A DNA stretch of 64,000 bases from Bacteroidota bacterium. GTDB taxonomy: Bacteria; Bacteroidota; Bacteroidia; Palsa-965. Below, one piece after another: positions 25,727-37,592 of this stretch. A program made the position numbers and the translations under genes. The DNA lies in contig JADBYT010000010.1 of NCBI GenBank assembly GCA_020402865.1, forward strand, positions 243,413 to 307,412, in the 5' to 3' direction. Within the stretch, counting starts at the first letter, position 1, and each line of letters begins with the position of its first letter. The notes under the pieces were generated by a model. That model was not told the origin of the DNA and made no database searches. It worked only from the letters and a program-made list of their open reading frames with translations.

Positions 25727-26917
25727 ATGTACACATCCGCCTTTCACCAGCAACTTAGTCAGGAACTCGCCAACATTCAGGAAGCGGGCCTTTTCAAACG
25801 CGAACGTGTTATTACCACCCCGCAGGATGCTGTGGTAAAAGTAAATGGCAAGGATGTGATTATTTTCTGCGCCAACAACTATCTCGGCCTTTCTTCGCAT
25901 CCGAAAGTGCTTGAAGCAGCACACAAAGCACTCGATTCGCACGGCTTCGGCATGTCGTCTGTACGTTTTATTTGCGGTACACAGGATATTCACAAAACAC
26001 TGGAAGCCAAAATTGCTTCCTTTCTCGGCACCGAGGATACCATTCTTTATGCGGCCGCATTTGATGCCAATGGCGGTGTGTTTGAGCCCCTGTTTGGCGA
26101 AGAAGACGCAATTATTTCTGATGAGCTGAACCACGCCTCCATTATCGACGGTGTTCGCCTTTGCAAGGCACAGCGTTATCGCTATAAAAACTGCGACATG
26201 GCCGATCTGGAAGAGCAGCTGAAAAAAGCGCAGGCCCAGCGTCACAGGATCATTGTTACCGACGGTGTGTTCTCAATGGACGGCTTTGTGGCACCGCTTG
26301 ATAAAATTTGCGACCTGGCAGAAAAATACAATGCGCTGGTAATGGTTGATGAATGCCATGCCACGGGATTTATTGGCAAAACAGGACGCGGCACAATTGA
26401 GCAACGTAATGTGATGGGGAGAGTTGATATTATTACCGGCACATTGGGCAAAGCACTTGGCGGTGCGATGGGCGGTTTCACTACCGGGAAAAAGGAAATT
26501 ATTGAACTCCTTCGCCAGCGTTCACGTCCGTATCTTTTTTCAAATGCACTTGCTCCTGCAATTATTGGTGCATCCATTGCGGTGTTTGACATGCTCAGTG
26601 AAACTACAGCATTGCGCGATAAGCTGGAGTGGAATGTGAATTATTTTAAAGAAGGTATTCGTAAAATTGGTCTTGAGTTTAAAGACGGTGAATCGGCTAT
26701 TGTTCCGGTGATGTTGTATGATGCAAAACTCTCGCAGCAGTTTGCGGATCGTTTGCTGGAAGAAGGAATTTATGTAATTGGTTTCTTCTACCCGGTGGTA
26801 GCCAAGGGGCAGGCGCGCATCCGCGTACAGCTTTCTGCAGCGCATGAAAAGGAGCACCTCGACAAAGCCATTGCAGCCTTTGAAAAAGTGGGGCGCGAAC
26901 TGGGCGTAATCAAGTAA
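25727..26917 (+). CDS. kbl: Glycine C-acetyltransferase (2-amino-3-ketobutyrate CoA ligase)
   Basis: 396 residues from the ATG at 25727; the frame is open to 25625 but the added residues are not family-like. PLP enzyme of the alpha-oxoamine synthase group that cleaves 2-amino-3-ketobutyrate with CoA to glycine and acetyl-CoA in threonine breakdown. Seen: [60 protein letters not shown] and the PLP Lys242 in [15 protein letters not shown]. Serine palmitoyltransferase-like and BioF enzymes share the fold, but the overall sequence fits Kbl. No threonine dehydrogenase gene is adjacent. Confidence 0.92.
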   Translation: MYTSAFHQQLSQELANIQEAGLFKRERVITTPQDAVVKVNGKDVIIFCANNYLGLSSHPKVLEAAHKALDSHGFGMSSVRFICGTQDIHKTLEAKIASFLGTEDTILYAAAFDANGGVFEPLFGEEDAIISDELNHASIIDGVRLCKAQRYRYKNCDMADLEEQLKKAQAQRHRIIVTDGVFSMDGFVAPLDKICDLAEKYNALVMVDECHATGFIGKTGRGTIEQRNVMGRVDIITGTLGKALGGAMGGFTTGKKEIIELLRQRSRPYLFSNALAPAIIGASIAVFDMLSETTALRDKLEWNVNYFKEGIRKIGLEFKDGESAIVPVMLYDAKLSQQFADRLLEEGIYVIGFFYPVVAKGQARIRVQLSAAHEKEHLDKAIAAFEKVGRELGVIK

Positions 26918-26944
26918 ACTGATATTGCCCAGCACACAGCCCTG

Positions 26945-26952
26945 TATTTTTG
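26945..26952 (+). promoter_or_regulatory. -7 element for the TPR-PP2C gene
   Basis: TATTTTTG matches TAnnTTTG, 25 bases before the ATG. A TTG lies 17 bp upstream, slightly too close to be a standard -33. Confidence 0.45.
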
Positions 26953-26977
26953 TTGGCGGTTGTGTATCTTTCCACGT

Positions 26978-28945
26978 ATGAAAAAAGCCTCGCTTTTTTT
27001 GTTGCTCGTATTGGGTCTTCTTCCTGTTTCGCTGTTTGCTCAGGATAAAGCCCGGCTGCGCAGTGCCATGAAAAGTCTGCAAACGGCGATAGAAGACACC
27101 AACAAGGTAAACTGGCTCAATGACGTGGCCTGGGACACAAGCTACGATGACTTGGCTGCTGGCAGGCTCTATGTCACGCAATCACTGGAACTCGCCCGGA
27201 AACTGAAATTTCAGCCAGGCGTTGTGCGGGCCTACAATACACTTGGCGCTATCGCGCTCGACATGGGCGATATGAACGGTGCGCTGGATGCGCACTTCAG
27301 CAGCCTGAAAATTGCCGACTCGTTGAAGATGACACGTGCAATGGCAACCAGCTACATGAACATTGCCAACGTGTATTCTGTACAGCGCAATGATTCATTG
27401 CGCCTGATCTACCTCAATAAATCAATTGCTATATACAGGCAACTGGATAACATGAACGGCCTGGCGGTGTCGTTGGCCAATATGGGCAACCTGCAGTTTG
27501 AGTTCGACAGCATTGACAATGCGGCCAGCTATCTGAATGAGGCTCTTGAAATTTCAGAAAAGCTGCGTATTCCGCTGCGCATCGGTGCATCGCTTTCGGG
27601 GCTGGCACGTTGTGAGGCCCGCAAAAAAAACAGTGCAAAAGCCATTGCACTGATGAAAAGAGCACTTTACACGGTTGACACTACGGACAACAACTATGAG
27701 ATTGCACTTATTCATATCGACTACGGGCAGATGTTTACGGATCTCAGCCAGTATGATTCGGCCGAGTTTCATTATCAGCTTTCGCTGGATACGTATGACA
27801 AGCTGAAAATGCCGGGCAAGTTTCAGGAGATTTACGAGGCACTAGCGCGGATGTACGAACAGAAGGGCGATTGGAAGCAGGCGTTGATTTACACAAAAAA
27901 AGCAACTGCAATAAAGGATTCGCTGCAAAGTGAACGTGTACTTCAGCATCAGCAAAACATGGAGGCGATGTATAAGCTGACAGAAAAGGAGCAGGCCATT
28001 GCCATGCTTAATCAGCAAAAATCATCGCAACGTATTTTTCTTTGGCTGGCGCTGGCAGGCTGTTTGCTTTTACTGTTGTTTCTGGGTGTATTGTTTAACC
28101 GGAACAAGCTCAAGCAGAAAAGCAATCAGCTGCTTGAAGAACAAAAGACCCGGTTAGAACTTCAGAACGCCACCATTGAAGAAAAAAACAAAAGCATAAC
28201 AGACAGCATCAACTATGCCCAGCGCATTCAAAGTGCGTTGTGGCCTCGTGCAAAGGATTTTGAGCAGTTCCTGCATTCGGGCTTTGTCATGCTCAAACCA
28301 AAAGACATTGTAAGCGGCGATTTTTACTGGCTGGCCGAACGCGACGGCTGCATATTTATTGCCACGGTTGACTGTACGGGGCATGGTGTGCCCGGCGGCT
28401 TTATGAGCATGCTGGGCTCGCTGCTACTTACTGAAATAATTTCCGACAAAGGCATCATTGAACCGGCAGAAGTGCTTAACCAGCTTCGCAGCCGTGTAAT
28501 CACAGCACTCCGGCAAACCGGCGAAAGCAACGAATCGAAAGACGGCATGGACATGGTGCTTTACCGCTACAGAAAAGATACGCGGGAACTGACTTATGCG
28601 GCAGCCAACAACAGTTTGTATATTATTACGAATGGAGAGCTGAAAGAGTACATGCCCGACAAGCAGCCCGTGGGCTACCATCTCGAAATGAAACCATTCA
28701 CCCAGCATCATATTACACTCGAACCGCAAGCAATGGTTTACACCTTTACCGATGGCATTGCCGACCAGTTTGGCGGACCATCGGGTAAAAAATTCAAGTA
28801 CAAACAATTCAGGGAGGTATTAATAAAGTATTCTTCGCTGGCAATGCACCTTCAGGAAGTAGAATTAATGAAGGAATTGGAAAAATGGCAGGGAAATCAT
28901 GAGCAGGTGGACGATATTTTGGTGATGGGAATAAGATTTTGGTGA
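26978..28945 (+). CDS. TPR sensor with PP2C-type (SpoIIE) phosphatase domain
   Basis: 655 residues from the ATG at 26978. Signal peptide or anchor (about 1-22, ending SLFAQ); a periplasmic array of tetratricopeptide repeats (about 40-335); one membrane helix (about 348-370, IFLWLALAGCLLLLLFLGVL); a coiled coil (about 375-405); and a cytoplasmic SpoIIE-type PP2C domain (about 408-655) with SINYAQRIQSALWP, PKDIVSGDFYWLAE, VDCTGHGVPGGFMSMLG and YTFTDGIADQFGG, which contain the metal-binding Asp and Gly residues. Proteins of this type probably dephosphorylate anti-sigma-factor antagonists or similar partners; the partner here is not known. Transcribed alone. Confidence 0.88.
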   Translation: MKKASLFLLLVLGLLPVSLFAQDKARLRSAMKSLQTAIEDTNKVNWLNDVAWDTSYDDLAAGRLYVTQSLELARKLKFQPGVVRAYNTLGAIALDMGDMNGALDAHFSSLKIADSLKMTRAMATSYMNIANVYSVQRNDSLRLIYLNKSIAIYRQLDNMNGLAVSLANMGNLQFEFDSIDNAASYLNEALEISEKLRIPLRIGASLSGLARCEARKKNSAKAIALMKRALYTVDTTDNNYEIALIHIDYGQMFTDLSQYDSAEFHYQLSLDTYDKLKMPGKFQEIYEALARMYEQKGDWKQALIYTKKATAIKDSLQSERVLQHQQNMEAMYKLTEKEQAIAMLNQQKSSQRIFLWLALAGCLLLLLFLGVLFNRNKLKQKSNQLLEEQKTRLELQNATIEEKNKSITDSINYAQRIQSALWPRAKDFEQFLHSGFVMLKPKDIVSGDFYWLAERDGCIFIATVDCTGHGVPGGFMSMLGSLLLTEIISDKGIIEPAEVLNQLRSRVITALRQTGESNESKDGMDMVLYRYRKDTRELTYAAANNSLYIITNGELKEYMPDKQPVGYHLEMKPFTQHHITLEPQAMVYTFTDGIADQFGGPSGKKFKYKQFREVLIKYSSLAMHLQEVELMKELEKWQGNHEQVDDILVMGIRFW

Positions 28946-29058
28946 TATAAAGGATAATTAATTGATTTACAGAAAGATTAATTTACATCTGTTTCTGCAT
29001 GGCCTGATTTCACAGGCAGGGAGAAACCAACTTTTTCCACAATTTCTTTGTGGATAAG

Positions 29059-29089
29059 TTTGCCGGGATAGAAAATGTGCTTATCTTCG
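29059..29089 (+). promoter_or_regulatory. Promoter of the rplM-rpsI operon
   Basis: TTTG (29059-29062), 19 bp, TATCTTCG (29082-29089; one mismatch to TAnnTTTG). The leader of about 50 nt can form a small stem CTAC/GTAG (29112-29124) ahead of the GTG start. Confidence 0.5.
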
Positions 29090-29145
29090 CAGCCCCAATA
29101 ATGGGAAAGGACTACACTTTGTAGAACTATACAACTGAAGGTCAA

Positions 29146-29610
29146 GTGAATACGATCTCTTACAAAACCATCTCTACCAAGCCGGCCGACGTAAAGAAGG
29201 AATGGCTGCTGGTGGACGCAGAAAATGAAACGGTGGGTCGTCTCGCATCGAAGGTAGCATACCTGATCCGAGGCAAACACAAACCCTCGTTCACTCCGCA
29301 CGTGGACTGCGGCGACAATGTTGTCATCATTAATGCTGACAAGGTACGCTTCACGGGCAATAAAACCGAAGACAAGGTGTACACCAGGTACACCGGCTAC
29401 CCCGGCGGGCAGCGCTTCACAACACCGCAGGAGCTTTTCGCGAAGCATCCTGAGCGTGTGCTGGAGCTTGCTATCGGCCGGATGTTGCCTAAAACCCGCC
29501 TCGGTGATCGCCTCCGTCGAAACGTATTCATCTACGCTGGCCCTGACCACAAGCAGGAAGCGCAGAACCCAAAGAAAATTGATCTTTCAACCATTAAGGA
29601 ACGCGCATAA
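29146..29610 (+). CDS. rplM: 50S ribosomal protein L13
   Basis: 154 residues starting at GTG 29146, preceded by GAAGG. Seen: YKTISTKPADVKKEWLLVDA, NETVGRLASKVAYLIRGKHK, PHVDCGDNVVIINADKVRFT, YTRYTGYPGG and the ending region GRMLPKTRLGDRLRRNVFIY. Binds 23S rRNA early in large-subunit assembly. The stop overlaps the start of rpsI by one base (TAATG), so translation is coupled. Confidence 0.97.
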   Translation: MNTISYKTISTKPADVKKEWLLVDAENETVGRLASKVAYLIRGKHKPSFTPHVDCGDNVVIINADKVRFTGNKTEDKVYTRYTGYPGGQRFTTPQELFAKHPERVLELAIGRMLPKTRLGDRLRRNVFIYAGPDHKQEAQNPKKIDLSTIKERA

Positions 29611-29996
29611 TGGAAGTTACAAACACCCTCGGCCGCCGCAAAACAGCTGTTGCACGAGTTTACCTGCAGCGCGGTAACGGTTCTATTACCGTAAACGGCC
29701 GCGATTTCAAACAATACTTCCCCACCGAAGTCCTGCAAATTAAAGTTCAGCAGGCCCTCACCATTACCAATAATGTTGGCCAGTTCGACATTACGGTAAA
29801 TGTTGATGGCGGTGGCGTTACCGGTCAGGCAGAAGCAGTTCGCCTGGCTATTGCCCGTGCCCTGGTTGAGCTTGACGAAACCGTGAAGCCCGCACTTCGT
29901 GCAGAAGGCCTGATGACCCGCGACCCCCGCATGGTGGAGCGTAAAAAATTCGGTCAGAAAAAAGCCCGTCGTCGCTTCCAGTTCAGCAAGCGTTAA
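29610..29996 (+). CDS. rpsI: 30S ribosomal protein S9
   Basis: 128 residues. Seen: NTLGRRKTAVARVYLQRGNG, a GGGVTGQAEAVRLAIARAL motif, LMTRDPRMVERKKFGQKKAR and the conserved C-terminal tail ending FSKR, which reaches the P-site tRNA. Pairs with L13 as in most bacteria. Confidence 0.97.
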   Translation: MEVTNTLGRRKTAVARVYLQRGNGSITVNGRDFKQYFPTEVLQIKVQQALTITNNVGQFDITVNVDGGGVTGQAEAVRLAIARALVELDETVKPALRAEGLMTRDPRMVERKKFGQKKARRRFQFSKR

Positions 29997-30031
29997 TCCG
30001 ATCCGTTTTCTCACAGTATATATAGGAACAA

Positions 30032-30928
30032 ATGTCAAGAACCACTTTCAACGAATTGCTGCAGGCAGGTGCCCATTTCGGCCACCTCAAGCGCAAGTGG
30101 AACCCGGCAATGGCGCCGTTTATCTTCACCGAGAAGAACGGCATACATATCATTGACCTGAATAAAACCGTTGTGAAGGTTGAAGAAACCGCCAACGCCC
30201 TCAAACAAATTGCACGCTCAGGCAAAAAAGTGCTTTTCGTAGCTACCAAAAAGCAGGCGAAAGACATCGTTGCCGAGAAAGTAAAGGCCATCGGTATGCC
30301 TTACGTAACCGAGCGCTGGCCCGGCGGTATGCTTACCAACTTTGCTACCATCCGCAAAGCGGTGCGCAAAATGGCTAACATCGACAAGATGGCCACCGAC
30401 GGTACTTTCGACGTGCTCTCAAAGAAAGAAAAACTCATGCTTTCGCGTGAGCGCGCCAAACTCGAGCACCAGCTCGGTTCAATTGCCGACCTCACCCGTC
30501 TTCCCGCTGCCCTCTTCATTGTGGACATCGTGAAAGAGCACATTGCCGTTGCAGAAGCAAAACGCCTCGGCATTCCCACCTTCGCTATCGTTGATACCAA
30601 TGGCGACCCGAACAGCGTGGACTACGCGATTCCCGCCAACGATGATGCTTCCACTTCTATCGAACTCCTGCTCAACATTGTAACCAAAGCTGTGGCAGAA
30701 GGCGTTGAAGAACGCAAACTCGACAAAGACAAAGGCGAAGAGGAAAAAGACGATCAGGAAGAAGAATTTGACGACCGCAAATACACCCAGGGTGCTGAAG
30801 ACGGTGAAGACCGTCGCCGCAAAGGTGGACCCGGTGGCGCTAAGAAACCCGGTGGTGCACCTGCCGGTGGTCAGCGTCGCGGTGGCAGCGGTAATGCCGG
30901 TGGTCAGCGTCGTCCTGCCCGTCCTTAA
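30032..30928 (+). CDS. rpsB: 30S ribosomal protein S2 with long charged C-terminal tail
   Basis: 298 residues, against about 240 for E. coli S2. The core (1 to about 228) is normal: LLQAGAHFGHLKRKWNPAM, FVATKKQAKDIVAEK, ERWPGGMLTNFATIRKAV, GIPTFAIVDTNGDPNSVDY and IPANDDASTSIELLL. The last about 70 residues are extra: first acidic (DKGEEEKDDQEEEFDDRK), then Gly/Arg/Pro-rich (GGAPAGGQRRGGSGNAGGQR). Extensions of S2 are known in several phyla, but the acidic then RGG-like order is notable. Followed 31 bp later by tsf, the usual order. Confidence 0.96.
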   Translation: MSRTTFNELLQAGAHFGHLKRKWNPAMAPFIFTEKNGIHIIDLNKTVVKVEETANALKQIARSGKKVLFVATKKQAKDIVAEKVKAIGMPYVTERWPGGMLTNFATIRKAVRKMANIDKMATDGTFDVLSKKEKLMLSRERAKLEHQLGSIADLTRLPAALFIVDIVKEHIAVAEAKRLGIPTFAIVDTNGDPNSVDYAIPANDDASTSIELLLNIVTKAVAEGVEERKLDKDKGEEEKDDQEEEFDDRKYTQGAEDGEDRRRKGGPGGAKKPGGAPAGGQRRGGSGNAGGQRRPARP

Positions 30929-30959
30929 TTAATATCTTACTTCTCGATTTTAACTTATC

Positions 30960-32563
<1,604 letters not shown>

Positions 32564-32642
32564 CGACCCGCGAATTCATCAAAAAAACAAACACCCGTCT
32601 TTTTCACTATTTTAGCAACTTACATCCCATAAGTTTATCGTT

Positions 32643-33206
32643 ATGAATGAAGATCTTCAGTTGATAATCGACGCCATGGAAGAGTCCATGCAGAATTCCC
32701 TTTCGCACCTTGAAGACGAACTGAGCCGCATCCGTGGCGGACGTGCTTCTGCCAGTTTGCTTGATGGTGTATATGTGGATTACTATGGCAGCAGCACACC
32801 GCTTGGCCAGGTAGCCAACGTAAGTACACCCGATGCGCGCACCATTTCGGTGCAACCCTGGGAAAAAACAATGCTTGATCCGATCATGCGAGCCATTCAG
32901 GCTGCCAATCTCGGCTTTAATCCTACAAACAACGGCAGCATACTTATCTGCTCGATTCCTCCAATGACAGAGGAACGCCGTAAAGATCTCGTGAAACGTG
33001 CACGTACCGAAGGCGAAAATGCAAAAGTAAGTGTGCGTAACGCACGTCGCGATGCCAATGAGGAAATCAAAAAACTCACCAAAGCCGGCCTGCCAGAAGA
33101 CGAGGGCAAAGAAGGCGAAAACAAAGTGCAGCAAATGACCGATGCCTACATTGGCAAGGTTGACAAGCACCTCGAAAGCAAAGAGAAAGAAATTCTCACT
33201 GTGTGA
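32643..33206 (+). CDS. frr: Ribosome recycling factor
   Basis: 187 residues, the standard size. With EF-G it splits post-termination ribosomes. Seen: MEESMQNSLSHLEDELSRIR, GRASASLLDGVYVDYYGSST, IQPWEK-like VQPWEKTMLDPIMRAI, and the C-terminal helix KVDKHLESKEKEIL. Follows pyrH, a very common arrangement. A terminator follows. Confidence 0.97.
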   Translation: MNEDLQLIIDAMEESMQNSLSHLEDELSRIRGGRASASLLDGVYVDYYGSSTPLGQVANVSTPDARTISVQPWEKTMLDPIMRAIQAANLGFNPTNNGSILICSIPPMTEERRKDLVKRARTEGENAKVSVRNARRDANEEIKKLTKAGLPEDEGKEGENKVQQMTDAYIGKVDKHLESKEKEILTV

Positions 33207-33220
33207 TCAACTCCCTCAAT

Positions 33221-33258
33221 AATTAAAAATCCCGATCAGTCGATCGGGATTTTTAATT
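33221..33258. terminator. Bidirectional terminator after frr
   Basis: A perfect 17-bp stem AATTAAAAATCCCGATC / GATCGGGATTTTTAATT over a four-base loop, between convergent genes. Confidence 0.88.
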
Positions 33259-33281
33259 ATTTCAATACTTTGAATTTACCA

Positions 33282-34217
33282 TTACCATACTTTCCACCAA
33301 GGCTTTTTAACGCTCAAATCAGGCTCTCCCTCATGCCTGCTATGCTTTGGAGTTTCTTTCATTTGCTCGGCAAGTCCGCGCAGGATGTGTTCCAGAACAA
33401 TTAATTCTTCAGAAGAAAATGGCTCGGCAAGGTAATTCGTTTCGTCGGCGAGGCGGAAATGCGAATCGGTTTGGAAAAGCTGTTCGAGGCGCGTGCGTTT
33501 GACTTCAAACCAGATTGTTTTATCGCCTTTATCGAACCCCACAACTATCCAGGTACAATTAAACAGATAGCTGGCTTCCAGCGGATTCCAGAAGATCATC
33601 GGCTCTGAGTCACCGCCCACAGGACCATCGAGTTGATAGCGAAGGGGTATAATGTAATTGATGAGCTGATTTTGATGGTCGGTGAAATGTGCTTCAAGTT
33701 TGCGGTAAGCTTCCTTTTCATTGGTCTGATTGATTTGAAGCTGATCCAGCAATTTAGTTCCCACCGAATATTCGCCACGATAACCAAACAAAGTAAGCGG
33801 CCCCTTGCCTTCGCCAATCATGTAAAGCATAGCATGAGTGCCTTGCACAGCATGCTCGTCAATCCACTCTTTTGTACACAATGCCTTAAACTCCTTCACA
33901 TCCATTTCGCCATGATGTTCGGGCTGTATCCGGTTGTCGGCATATTCGGCAATGATAATACTTGCTTTTACGGCAAGTTCCCAATCGCCGGTTGATGCGA
34001 GTGTGTTGAGTGAAATTTCGTAGCCCGTTTCAGTGCGGTAAATACTTGCACCTCGAGTGGAAACACCCGGGCGATGAAGTCTCTCGCCTTCTTCAATTAA
34101 GGTTTCATCAATTACCTGAGCACTGAACTTTGAATGTTCCTGCTCATCAAGCAGTTGTTTAAATAGCCAGCCTTTAGCAATTGGTTTACGGGAAGGGATG
34201 TAGAAAACAAAACTCAT
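33282..34217 (-). CDS. Protein of unknown function, partner of radical SAM gene
   Basis: 311 residues from the ATG at 34217; an upstream in-frame start at 34274 would overlap the preceding gene. No signal peptide, membrane helix or catalytic motif I can recognise. It begins MSFVFYIPSRKPIAKGW and ends in a Trp-rich tail (VKKPWWKVW). A central stretch (GKGPLTLFGYRGEYSVG) and IIPLRYQLDGPVGG are beta-like; FNCTWIVVGFDKGDKTIWFE also. Probably a cytoplasmic mixed alpha/beta protein. It follows the radical SAM gene by 11 bases and is likely co-transcribed with it. I do not assign a function. Confidence 0.7.
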   Translation of the reverse strand: MSFVFYIPSRKPIAKGWLFKQLLDEQEHSKFSAQVIDETLIEEGERLHRPGVSTRGASIYRTETGYEISLNTLASTGDWELAVKASIIIAEYADNRIQPEHHGEMDVKEFKALCTKEWIDEHAVQGTHAMLYMIGEGKGPLTLFGYRGEYSVGTKLLDQLQINQTNEKEAYRKLEAHFTDHQNQLINYIIPLRYQLDGPVGGDSEPMIFWNPLEASYLFNCTWIVVGFDKGDKTIWFEVKRTRLEQLFQTDSHFRLADETNYLAEPFSSEELIVLEHILRGLAEQMKETPKHSRHEGEPDLSVKKPWWKVW

Positions 34218-34228
34218 GAGGTAGAAAT

Positions 34229-35257
34229 TTATTCGGCCGCAAACACTTTTGTGCCTTCTGAACAGTTGGCACAAATATCAATACTGCTGCGCGAATGAAG
34301 AATGTTTTTACGAAAATTGATGTAGGGCTGGCTTTTCCAGATTTCACTTAATGAATGTTGCTGCACACTTCCCAGCTGATGCGTAGCATCTTTGTCAAAG
34401 CAGCAGGGTACTACTTTTCCATCCCACGTTACTACGCACGAATGCCACATTTTCCAGCACTGGTTAAACAATTTGCCGCGAAGCTTATACTTGCCGTTGC
34501 TCATGCGTACGTAGCGCGAATAGTTTTCGTTTTCGGGCATGAGCGGGTTGCCGTTTTCGTAGTCGTAGAGCTGAGCCGTTTTAAATACAATTTCGTCGGC
34601 CCCGATTTCCTGCGCAAGCTGCCGTGCAGCTTCCACTTCATGCTCATTGGCCCGCACCACCAGAAACTGAAAGGTTACAAACGGTGTGGCGCTTTTCATT
34701 TCTTCGCGCATACGCAGCAGCCTGCGCGCTCCTTCGAGTACCGTGCTGAGTTTTCCACCCACGCGGTAAGCAGAATAAGTTTCCTGCGTAATACCGTCGA
34801 GCGAAATAATCAGTTTGCTTAATCCTGAGGCAACCGTATTCCGGGCATTTTCATCGTTTAGGTAATGCGCGTTGGTAGAAGTAACCGTAATCATTTTACG
34901 CGATGCAGCATACTTCACCATTTCAGTAAATCGCGGATGCAGGTACGGTTCGCCCTGGAAGTAGAATGTGAGATAAGCTGTATGTGCAGCCGACTGATCG
35001 ACAAGCCGGTTGAACATTGCTTCATCAAGCATGCCCGTGGGGCGTGTAAAGCTGCGAAGTCCGCTCGGGCATTCGGGGCAACGGAGGTTGCATGAAGTGG
35101 TGGGCTCAACCGCAATTGCAGCAGGCTGTGCAGGCATCCATGCCCTGCGCAACAGCCGCGATACATGGTACGACAAAAACAGCAAAGACATATTCCACAG
35201 CCGCCGGAGAGTGACGCTGCGCAGTAAGATGCGTGTCCATGTAGTGCGTGGTATCAA
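34229..35257 (-). CDS. Radical SAM/SPASM domain protein
   Basis: 342 residues with a TTG start at 35257; the first ATG is at 35191 (320 residues), but the basic helix before it (TLRRLWNMSLLFLSYHVSRL) looks like the N-terminus I remember in related proteins, so I keep the longer form. Seen: the radical SAM cluster CNLRCPEC (CxxxCxxC, about residues 56-63), YLTFYFQGEPYLHPRF, LIISLDGITQETYSAYRVGG, and a SPASM-type set of Cys: QCWKMWHSC, VPCCFD, DICANC. The SPASM part holds extra iron-sulfur clusters; family members modify peptides, proteins or small substrates. No precursor peptide is visible nearby. The substrate is unknown. Confidence 0.85.
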   Translation of the reverse strand: MIPRTTWTRILLRSVTLRRLWNMSLLFLSYHVSRLLRRAWMPAQPAAIAVEPTTSCNLRCPECPSGLRSFTRPTGMLDEAMFNRLVDQSAAHTAYLTFYFQGEPYLHPRFTEMVKYAASRKMITVTSTNAHYLNDENARNTVASGLSKLIISLDGITQETYSAYRVGGKLSTVLEGARRLLRMREEMKSATPFVTFQFLVVRANEHEVEAARQLAQEIGADEIVFKTAQLYDYENGNPLMPENENYSRYVRMSNGKYKLRGKLFNQCWKMWHSCVVTWDGKVVPCCFDKDATHQLGSVQQHSLSEIWKSQPYINFRKNILHSRSSIDICANCSEGTKVFAAE

Positions 35258-35288
35258 TTCAGTTTGAGCAGCTTTGACGATTCAAAAA

Positions 35289-35320
35289 AAAGCGGCGAAC
35301 CGTTACTGATTCGCCGCTTT
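35289..35320 (-). terminator. Intrinsic terminator of gyrB
   Basis: On the minus strand AAAGCGGCGAA and TTCGCCGCTTT (35320-35289) form an 11-bp stem followed by TTTTTTT, just past the gyrB stop. Confidence 0.85.
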
Positions 35321-35332
35321 GTAATTTTGAAA

Positions 35333-37297
<1,965 letters not shown>

Positions 37298-37332
37298 TTA
37301 ACCCCGGATTTTCCCATTAGGGGGAGCTAGTA

Positions 37333-37340
37333 CAAATATA
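37333..37340 (-). promoter_or_regulatory. -7 element of gyrB
   Basis: Minus-strand TATATTTG matches TAnnTTTG, 38 bases upstream of the ATG. No exact -33 TTTG is seen. Confidence 0.5.
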
Positions 37341-37534
37341 CCAAAAAACAAGCCTCAGAAAGGCCGAAAAAGCCTAAAAACAGGGATGTTTTTCCACATG
37401 ATGTGCATAATTTTTCCTGTTAAAAATTTGGCAGTTAAAGGAATTTGATTTTGAGCATATTTCTTACCCGTTCAATGTATTTTTTATTGAAAAACACTTC
37501 ACGTAAAAATATTGCGGAGAAAGAAAACGATACA

Positions 37535-37568
37535 CTCCGGCAGAAGCATGCGTATCATACTGCCGGAG
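37535..37568 (-). terminator. Possible terminator of the beta-barrel gene
   Basis: CTCCGGCAG (37535-37543) and CTGCCGGAG (37560-37568) form a 9-bp stem just downstream of the gene on the minus strand; the following sequence is only moderately T-rich (TGTATCGTTTTC). Confidence 0.5.
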
Positions 37569-37592
37569 CGGACTGGCTGCTGTGCAGCCGGA

